From the NCBI GenBank assembly GCA_046313675.1, contig JBKBXU010000120.1, forward strand, positions 1 to 12,579: a stretch of DNA of 12,579 bases, read 5' to 3'. The position numbers and the translations under genes are program-made. Source of the DNA: JBKBXU01 sp046313675. Its GTDB lineage: Bacteria; Bacteroidota; Bacteroidia; Cytophagales; Cytophagaceae. This document shows positions 8,176 through 12,579 of this stretch, in pieces. The notes beneath the pieces are model-generated. The model had not been told where the DNA came from and did not search any database. It saw only the letters and a program-made list of their open reading frames with translations. Every line of letters begins with the position of its first letter. The stretch's first letter is position 1.

Positions 8176-8765
8176 TGCTTGAATTTATAAAAGAACTGGA
8201 TCTTGCCATTTTGCTATGGGTTAATAGTCTCCATACACCATTATGGGATTCGGTAATGATATTCTTTACAGAGAGGTTCACCTGGCTTCCTTTATACTTC
8301 GTATTAGTTGTATTAATCATCCGAAGAGAAAAGTTAAACAGTTGGCTTATATTCATTTTTATAACCCTGCTTATTATTTTTTCGGATCAATTGGCCTCTG
8401 GTATAATGAAACCACTTGTTGGAAGGCTGCGTCCATGCCATGATGAAGCTGTACAAGATCTGCTTTATTTGGCAGCCGGATGCGGCGGTAAGTATGGCTT
8501 CTTTTCTTCTCATGCCGCCAACAGTTTTGCCGCCCTCGTTTTTTTATCCTGCTACTTCAGGTCTCGATGGTGTTTAATATTGTTGATTTGGGCAGTAGGT
8601 GTGTCCCTAAGCAGAGTATATTTAGGAGTTCATTACCCCCTGGATATAATAATGGGCGCCGTTTCCGGCGTCCTGATAGGATATGTAATGATACATTTTT
8701 ACAACAAGACAAAAGCAATGCTTCAAAAAAAATCTCTGCTTTACAAAAAAACAGAGATTCATTAA
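8175..8765 (+). CDS. PAP2-family membrane phosphatase
   Basis: This 196-residue membrane protein belongs to the PAP2 (type 2 phosphatidic acid phosphatase) superfamily, whose bacterial members dephosphorylate phospholipids or undecaprenyl pyrophosphate. The three-part active site is complete: KPLVGRLRP (79-87), SSHAAN (111-116) with His113, and SRVYLGVHYPLD (146-157) with Arg147, His153 and Asp157. The second motif starts SSHA where many members have PSGH; the essential Ser-His pair is kept. About five membrane helices are apparent. The ATG at 8175 shares one base with the hemF stop, so translation is probably coupled. The TAA stop directly abuts the stop of the convergent response regulator, and the last ~11 codons contain that gene's terminator hairpin. 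Given the neighbouring glycosyltransferases, recycling of undecaprenyl carrier is an attractive role, but phosphatidylglycerophosphate or another lipid could be the substrate. Confidence 0.9.
   Translation: MLEFIKELDLAILLWVNSLHTPLWDSVMIFFTERFTWLPLYFVLVVLIIRREKLNSWLIFIFITLLIIFSDQLASGIMKPLVGRLRPCHDEAVQDLLYLAAGCGGKYGFFSSHAANSFAALVFLSCYFRSRWCLILLIWAVGVSLSRVYLGVHYPLDIIMGAVSGVLIGYVMIHFYNKTKAMLQKKSLLYKKTEIH
8725..8759 (-). terminator. Intrinsic terminator of the LytTR gene, inside the PAP2 reading frame
   Basis: AATCTCTG (8731-8738) and CAGAGATT (8752-8759) form a perfect 8-bp stem with a 13-base loop. Read on the minus strand, the hairpin is followed by an unbroken run of Ts (8732-8725), the form of a rho-independent terminator, 7 bases after the LytTR stop. 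On the plus strand no T-run follows, so it should act mainly on the minus strand. It lies within the last codons of the PAP2 gene. Confidence 0.72.
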
Positions 8766-9452
8766 TTATAACATATTAAGTCTCTTATAAAAGGAGTCTT
8801 TATAAAAAGCCCCAATTGGAATATACTTTTTACTTATAACAACATTGAGGTTTTCAATAGTCTCAATCTTATCTGAATTAACAATATAAGACCTGTGAAC
8901 ACGAGCAAATTTGTCCTGAGGAAGTCTGCTCTGAAAACCCTTCATGGTGGAGTGAACAATGTGTTTACCTGAAGTGGTTATGATCATGATATAGTCAGCA
9001 AGTGCTTCTATATAAAGCACATCCTCAAGGTTTATTTTTACTATTTTTGAATCAGAACGTACATACAGATCCTTGAGATCATTATTGCCAAAGCTTTCTT
9101 CCTTAACCCCTTTTAAAGCCTTATTGATGGCTTTAAGAAATCTTGGATAAGTTATAGGCTTAACAAGGTAGTCTGTCACATCATAATCAAATGCTTCTGC
9201 AGCATGATCTTTTTTCGCTGTGATTAATATTACCTCAGGAGGACTTGCCAAAGACTTTATAAGATCATAACCAGACATTTCCGGCATTTCAACATCCAGA
9301 AAAATAAGGTCTATCTTCCCTTTGGACAAAAGATTGTTCGCCTCTATGGCACTTGAACACATTCCAACAAGGTTAAGAGACTCAGTTTGTTCTACAAAAT
9401 GCTTGACGATATTTCGAGACATTTCTTCGTCATCAATGATAAGGCAATCCAT
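8766..9452 (-). CDS. LytTR-family response regulator (AlgR/LytR type)
   Basis: This is a two-component response regulator of 228 residues. The receiver domain (about 1-120) has the acidic pair Asp7-Asp8, the phosphoacceptor Asp53 in IFLDVEMPEMSG, Thr78 in ILITAKK and Lys98 in DYLVKP, so phosphorylation chemistry is intact. The LytTR DNA-binding domain (about 127-225) shows DLYVRSDSKIVKINLEDV, then the typical YIEALADYI and the FARVHRSYIVN segment. By family it activates genes through short imperfect direct repeats upstream of promoters; its targets cannot be read here. No histidine kinase of the usual LytS/YehU type is adjacent, so its partner must be elsewhere. The ATG at 9452 lies 80 bases after the ribE stop on the same strand, consistent with distal membership of an operon, although a separate promoter is possible. 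The last base abuts the PAP2 stop. Confidence 0.93.
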   Translation of the reverse strand: MDCLIIDDEEMSRNIVKHFVEQTESLNLVGMCSSAIEANNLLSKGKIDLIFLDVEMPEMSGYDLIKSLASPPEVILITAKKDHAAEAFDYDVTDYLVKPITYPRFLKAINKALKGVKEESFGNNDLKDLYVRSDSKIVKINLEDVLYIEALADYIMIITTSGKHIVHSTMKGFQSRLPQDKFARVHRSYIVNSDKIETIENLNVVISKKYIPIGAFYKDSFYKRLNML

Positions 9453-9527
9453 CGGAAAATATTTATATTATTAAATTAATTATGAGTTTAAACGTAAATC
9501 CTTTTTTTAAAGTTGTCAAAATCAAAT

Positions 9528-9535
9528 CAAAATTA
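9528..9535 (-). promoter_or_regulatory. Possible -7 box for the LytTR gene
   Basis: TAATTTTG on the minus strand (9535-9528) fits TAnnTTTG. It overlaps the end of ribE and lies about 75 bases upstream of the LytTR start. No TTTG was found at the expected -33 distance, and the stretch is very AT-rich, so this is a weak call. If real, the regulator could be expressed apart from ribE. Confidence 0.2.
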
Positions 9536-10120
9536 CGTATTATTAATCAATTTCTTAACATATTTCCCAATTATATCAAATTCAAGGTTCACCAAATCAT
9601 TAATTTTCAAAAAATTAAAATTCGTATTTTCGAGTGTATAAGGGATAATATGAACGGAAAAATTTCCCCTGGAAGAATCTACTACAGTCAGGCTTACCCC
9701 ATTAACACACACAGAACCTTTTTCTACTGTGATGTTATCCCCGCTTTCGGAGTAACTAAAATGAAATATCCGGCTTCCATCTGCATCTACAATATTTTTA
9801 CATACTGCTGTCTGGTCTACATGCCCTTGTACAATATGGCCATCAAAGCGACCATTAGCAGGCATAGCTCGTTCAAGGTTTAGTAGATCACCCGGATGCG
9901 CATTGGCAAATGAAGTACGCTTAATCGTTTCTTCTATCAAGGTCACGGAATAAATATCCCCGGATACTGAAGTCACCGTTAAACATACCCCATTATGGGC
10001 AACACTCTGATCAACCTTTAATTCAGAAGTAAATGGAGATTTTATGTCAAAGCGAACATTTCCACCTTCCCGATGAACATTAATTAATTCCCCGAAACAT
10101 TCTATAATACCTGTAAACAT
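9533..10120 (-). CDS. ribE: Riboflavin synthase (alpha subunit)
   Basis: Riboflavin synthase dismutates two molecules of 6,7-dimethyl-8-ribityllumazine into riboflavin and a pyrimidinedione that is recycled. The protein has the diagnostic duplicated beta-barrel architecture: the N-terminal half begins MFTGIIE and has NGVCLTVTSV (43-52), and the C-terminal half has GHIVQGHVD (94-102), VCVNGVSLTVVD (137-148) and IPYTLENTNF (159-168), ending VNLEFDIIGKYV (177-188). The 195-residue length is normal. The symbol ribE is used here; some organisms call it ribC. The ATG at 10120 shares one base with the stop of the upstream sugar-transferase gene (TAATG), so it is almost certainly cotranscribed and translationally coupled with it. 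No other riboflavin gene is in the window, so the locus is split from the rest of the pathway. I saw no FMN-riboswitch-like leader before it. Confidence 0.97.
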   Translation of the reverse strand: MFTGIIECFGELINVHREGGNVRFDIKSPFTSELKVDQSVAHNGVCLTVTSVSGDIYSVTLIEETIKRTSFANAHPGDLLNLERAMPANGRFDGHIVQGHVDQTAVCKNIVDADGSRIFHFSYSESGDNITVEKGSVCVNGVSLTVVDSSRGNFSVHIIPYTLENTNFNFLKINDLVNLEFDIIGKYVKKLINNT

Positions 10121-11520
10121 TATTTACCTCTCCCCTGGAACATGATAATAATTGTATAAAAAATAATTTGAAGATCAAGGGCAAAAGACATGTTCTCTAT
10201 ATACAAGATGTCGTACTTTAACCGGTTGATCATTTGATCTACATTTTCTGCATAACCGAATTTCACCTGCCCCAATGAAGTAATTCCCGGTCGTACCCTC
10301 TGTAGATGTTTGTAATGCGGGGCAATTTTCACAATTTGTTCAATAAAGTATTCCCTTTCAGGCCGGGGGCCCACTAAAGACATATCTCCAATAAGAACAT
10401 TATAAAACTGTGGAAACTCATCCAATCGGGTTTTCCGCATAAATTTACCAAAAGGAGTTATCCTCGGATCATCGTCAATAGCTAAGGCTGGACCATCCTT
10501 TTCAGACCCTACATACATACTTCTGAACTTGTAAATCATGAAAGGCCTTCCATTCATGCCTATGCGCTCTTGAGAATAAAATACAGGACCCGATGAGGTT
10601 GATTTTACGATAAGGGATACTATGCAAAAAAAAGGAAACCCAAGCAGGATAACCAATAGCGAAGAGCCAATATCCACCCCTCGTTTTAAGGCCTTCTGCC
10701 ATACCGGAATGATGTCCTGATTAATCTGAATGAGAGGTATCCCAAAAATCTGTTTAATCTTAACAGAGCCAAGAATAAGCTGATAAACATCAGGAATAAT
10801 ATGAACTATAACTTTGGTATCTTCCAATATGGACAGTATCTGAGAGATTTTATTATGTTCAGAAGGCTCTACAGCTATTACAACCTGCTTCACATTACAC
10901 CGGCGAATTACCTTATCCAGGTTCTCATAACTTCCAAAATGCCTCAGCCGTTCTTTTAACCGTTTGGAAGAATCATCAAAAACATGTACATATCCTATAA
11001 AGGTCATCCCCAACAATTCAATACTCTCCTCCACCTCATTCAATATCTCCAGAGCATTATTATCGGAACCTATTAGTAAGGTATTAAACGAAATCTTTTT
11101 TGATTTCAACAGATGTTGCGTATACGATATGATGCCTATCTTTTCAATAGCTGAAAAAATGAACTGAAGCATTAAATACGAACCGAACGTTTTGTAATAG
11201 GCGGTATAATTATCTACACCTTCATCATCAAGAAGCAATACAAAAAAGATAAAAACAGCTCCCAAAAAGGTGCTGGTAAACAGCCGAAAAAATTCCCTGA
11301 TTCTGGATTTGTTATAAATGAAATTATAAAAACCAAAAAAGGCATAGAAAAGAATCCAAAAACAGCCAATGATCATGGCATTTCCAATCAATTCTATATC
11401 CACCTTTTGAGGTTCTTCTCCCAATAGATGTCGGCGAAGTGTATAAAAACAAATCCAGGCAGCAAAAGCAGCAAGAAAATCCCCTAAAATAAAACTTAGG
11501 ATATGAAGTGTTTTTTTCAA
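10120..11520 (-). CDS. Polyprenyl-phosphate sugar-1-phosphate transferase (WcaJ/WbaP-like polyPGT)
   Basis: This enzyme moves a sugar-1-phosphate from a nucleotide sugar to undecaprenyl phosphate, the first membrane step in capsule, exopolysaccharide or O-glycan assembly. The 466-residue protein has the long domain plan: four N-terminal helices (about 8-28, 45-65, 80-97, 112-132), a Rossmann-like middle domain opening TLLIGSDNNALEIL (147-160), a re-entrant hydrophobic segment near 285-305, and the catalytic domain. Catalytic signatures are KRGVDI (279-284), YKFRSM (330-335), RLDEFPQFYNVL (365-376) with the Asp367-Glu368 pair, GDMSLVGPRPE (378-388) and RPGITSLGQV (410-419). The sugar is unknown; glucose or galactose is usual for this architecture. 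The start is TTG at 11520: an in-frame stop lies four codons upstream and the first helix begins eight residues in. It leads a likely operon with ribE and the LytTR gene. Confidence 0.93.
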   Translation of the reverse strand: MKKTLHILSFILGDFLAAFAAWICFYTLRRHLLGEEPQKVDIELIGNAMIIGCFWILFYAFFGFYNFIYNKSRIREFFRLFTSTFLGAVFIFFVLLLDDEGVDNYTAYYKTFGSYLMLQFIFSAIEKIGIISYTQHLLKSKKISFNTLLIGSDNNALEILNEVEESIELLGMTFIGYVHVFDDSSKRLKERLRHFGSYENLDKVIRRCNVKQVVIAVEPSEHNKISQILSILEDTKVIVHIIPDVYQLILGSVKIKQIFGIPLIQINQDIIPVWQKALKRGVDIGSSLLVILLGFPFFCIVSLIVKSTSSGPVFYSQERIGMNGRPFMIYKFRSMYVGSEKDGPALAIDDDPRITPFGKFMRKTRLDEFPQFYNVLIGDMSLVGPRPEREYFIEQIVKIAPHYKHLQRVRPGITSLGQVKFGYAENVDQMINRLKYDILYIENMSFALDLQIIFYTIIIMFQGRGK

Positions 11521-11546
11521 GAATGTATTTTAAATAGTGTAATGAA

Positions 11547-11577
11547 CAAATTTATGCCCATATAGTTAAAAATCAAA
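11547..11577 (-). promoter_or_regulatory. Bacteroidota-type promoter for the sugar-transferase operon
   Basis: On the minus strand TTTG (11577-11574) is followed, after exactly 19 bases, by TAAATTTG (11554-11547). Both elements match the Bacteroidota -33/-7 consensus (TTTG and TAnnTTTG) with no mismatch and normal spacing. Transcription would begin near 11540, giving a leader of about 20 bases before the TTG start at 11520. This is the best promoter candidate in the window. Confidence 0.6.
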
Positions 11578-11634
11578 CCAAATTATCATCAAACAATTCA
11601 GTTAAAATTGAACGAAGTTCTTTAATTTGCATTG

Positions 11635-11642
11635 CAAAAATA
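11635..11642 (-). promoter_or_regulatory. Possible second, upstream -7 box
   Basis: TATTTTTG on the minus strand (11642-11635) also fits TAnnTTTG, and its sequence is the same as the box before the tRNA gene. A transcript from here would add about 90 bases of leader to the sugar-transferase message, or yield a short RNA divergent from pcm. No TTTG is present at the -33 position, so this is weak. Confidence 0.2.
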
Positions 11643-11669
11643 TACCTTTTTTTAAAACTATACATAGAA

Positions 11670-12317
11670 ATGTTAGAAGACAGTTATAAACACATGGGAC
11701 AGAGAAATCAGCTGGTAAAAAAGCTGAAAGAGAAGGGAATTGAGAACGAACGTGTTTTAAAAGCCATAGGACAAATACCGAGACATTTTTTTTTCGATAA
11801 GGCTCTTGAATCTCATGCATATCAGGACAAAGCCTTTCCTATAGGTGAAGGACAAACTATTTCACAACCTTATACTGTAGCTGTACAATCACAGCTATTG
11901 TAAATCCAGCCCAATGATAAGATCCTTGAAATCGGAACCGGATCCGGCTACCAGTGTTGTGTTCTTCTTGCTTTGGGAGCCAAAGTCTATACCATAGAAA
12001 ACAAGAAAGCACTACATGACCAGGCAAAAACTTTCCTTCCGTCATTTGGGTATAAAGCAAACTTCTATTATGGGGACGGAACCCTGGGTTTGCCGGAGAA
12101 TGCCCCTTATGATAAAATTATAGTAACGGCAGGAGCACCCTCTGTTCCTGAAACCCTGGTTTCACAATTAAGGACAGGAGGCATACTGGTGATACCTGTA
12201 GGAGATTCGGATCAACAAAAGATGTTAAAAATCACAAAAATAGACGATCATTCTTTCCAAAAAGAGGAATACGGAAATTTCCGTTTTGTACCACTTACCG
12301 GGAAAAAAGGCTGGTAG
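11670..12317 (+). pseudogene. pcm: Protein-L-isoaspartate O-methyltransferase, interrupted by an in-frame TAA
   Basis: PCMT methylates isoaspartyl residues in damaged proteins using SAM, starting their repair. One reading frame runs from ATG 11670 to the TAG at 12315 (215 sense positions, normal family length) but has TAA at 11901-11903. Before the stop are 77 residues with family features: RVLKAIGQIPRHFF and GEGQTISQPYTVA, then QSQLL. Directly after it the same frame continues with ILEIGTGSGYQ, the SAM-binding motif I, then VYTIENKK, YGDGTLGLPE, APYDKIIVTAGAP, and LRTGGILVIPVGD. Related proteins usually have Glu, Asp or Lys where the stop falls, so a single base change (for example GAA or AAA to TAA) explains it. 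The 3' piece from ATG 11973 lacks motif I and would not work alone. No frameshift or gap is seen. It may be a recent nonsense mutation or a sequencing error; TAA is a normal stop elsewhere here. Confidence 0.85.
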
Positions 12318-12368
12318 AACTTAGTACTAATTTTTAACCGTCATTCATTACATTTTAGTTGAATTTTA

Positions 12369-12376
12369 TATTTTTG
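12369..12376 (+). promoter_or_regulatory. -7 box of the tRNA-Pro gene
   Basis: TATTTTTG matches TAnnTTTG and is followed by CAC, placing transcription start within a few bases of the mature tRNA 5' end at 12385. This arrangement, with a very short leader, is common for Bacteroidota tRNA genes. No clear -33 TTTG is visible. Confidence 0.5.
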
Positions 12377-12384
12377 CACTTAAT

Positions 12385-12458
12385 CGGGGCGTAGCGCAGC
12401 CTGGTAGCGTACTAGCATGGGGTGCTAGGGGTCGTGGGTTCGAATCCCGCCGCCCCGA
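12385..12458 (+). tRNA. tRNA-Pro (anticodon GGG)
   Basis: The 74-base sequence folds into a full cloverleaf. The acceptor stem CGGGGCG/CGCCCCG is a perfect 7 bp; the D arm is GCGC/GCGT with loop AGCCTGGTA; the anticodon stem is CTAGC/GCTAG with loop ATGGGGT, giving anticodon GGG at 12419-12421 and G37 next to it, as in proline tRNAs. The T arm is GTGGG/CCCGC with TTCGAAT in the loop. The discriminator base is A at 12458. CCA is not encoded (the next bases are CAA), so it must be added after transcription. It reads CCC, and CCT by wobble. Confidence 0.97.
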
Positions 12459-12460
12459 CA

Positions 12461-12493
12461 AAAAACTCAGTATAAATTGCTGAGTTTTTTTTT
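12461..12493. terminator. Bidirectional intrinsic terminator after tRNA-Pro
   Basis: AAAAACTCAG (12461-12470) pairs with CTGAGTTTTT (12480-12489) around a 9-base loop, and nine Ts follow the GC part of the stem on the plus strand (12485-12493). On the minus strand the hairpin is followed by six Ts, so it could also end a gene coming from the right. It starts only three bases after the tRNA. Confidence 0.8.
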
Positions 12494-12579
12494 ATTTTAG
12501 CTAGTATCCAATCCAACAACCCGAAGTTTGTCCGGTGGATACTTTAAAACTATGGCTTGAATCAAAAAGAAAAAAAAGC
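12494..12579. other. Unassigned tail with a 7-bp inverted repeat
   Basis: No gene can be assigned here. GTATCCA (12504-12510) and TGGATAC (12536-12542) form a perfect inverted repeat; between them ACAA/TTGT (12516-12519, 12528-12531) could extend it. On the minus strand an open frame enters from the right edge and stops at 12499-12497, ending KYPPDKLRVVGLDTS, which could be the C-terminus of a convergent gene. On the plus strand GTG 12535 opens a frame beginning VDTLKLWLESKRKK that runs off the window. Both are too short to identify. Confidence 0.3.

Noticed and set aside
9453..9532. Small RNA or riboswitch in the ribE-LytTR gap
   Set aside because: The 80-base stretch is AT-rich with no stable helix or recognisable riboswitch core.
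9482..9883. 133-codon open frame on the plus strand opposite ribE
   Set aside because: It overlaps highly conserved ribE codons antisense, and its translation is low-complexity with no domain signs.
11602..11820. 72-codon minus-strand frame across the pcm start
   Set aside because: It lies antisense to clear PCMT codons and its cysteine/phenylalanine-rich translation looks like a shadow.
11901..11903. Programmed recoding of the TAA in pcm or a reassigned TAA codon
   Set aside because: TAA ends several intact genes here (for example tamL, hemG, PAP2), no stem-loop typical of recoding was seen after it, and no suppressor tRNA is present; mutation or sequence error is simpler.
11973..12317. 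Separate 114-residue methyltransferase gene
   Set aside because: It is in the same frame as the upstream part of pcm, and starting at 11973 would omit SAM motif I, which is present in frame just upstream; it is better read as the 3' part of the interrupted gene.

Overview
The window looks like ordinary chromosome from an aerobic member of the Bacteroidota, possibly Cytophagia-like, though I cannot place it below phylum with confidence. The evidence is the AT-rich sequence, the lack of clear Shine-Dalgarno sites, several TAnnTTTG-type -7 promoter boxes, a TamL-type outer-membrane lipoprotein in place of proteobacterial TamA, and a tRNA without an encoded CCA end. Coding density is very high: twelve protein genes, one of them interrupted and one cut by the window edge, plus one tRNA gene. 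No gene-free stretch exceeds 300 bases, and I see no CRISPR array, complete mobile element or rRNA.

Layout: bases 1-479 (minus) hold a HAD phosphatase of the GmhB-like branch, cut at its C-terminus. Divergent from it on the plus strand come hemG (protoporphyrinogen oxidase) and a DPM1-like GT2 glycosyltransferase. A SpoU/TrmH RNA methyltransferase follows on the minus strand; its 5' end overlaps that of a divergent tamL. After tamL, a packed plus-strand run continues with a GT-C-type membrane glycosyltransferase, hemF (oxygen-dependent coproporphyrinogen III oxidase) and a PAP2 phosphatase. The minus strand from 11520 to 8766 is a probable operon: a polyprenyl-phosphate sugar-1-phosphate transferase, ribE (riboflavin synthase) and a LytTR response regulator, with a good promoter at 11547-11577 and an intrinsic terminator at 8725-8759 inside the convergent PAP2 gene. 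On the plus strand, pcm (11670-12317) carries an in-frame TAA, followed by tRNA-Pro(GGG), a bidirectional terminator and an unassigned tail.

Two themes link the genes. HemF and HemG catalyse consecutive late steps of heme synthesis and fit an oxygen-using organism. The DPM1-like enzyme, GT-C enzyme, sugar-phosphate transferase, PAP2 phosphatase and GmhB-like HAD could all serve polyprenyl-carrier-linked surface glycan synthesis, and TamL acts in the same envelope. I see no convincing evidence for a wholly undescribed system. The points most worth a second look are the single nonsense codon in pcm, the serine-for-cysteine changes in the zinc loop of the HAD enzyme, the overlapping 5' ends of the methyltransferase and tamL, and the terminator inside the PAP2 reading frame.
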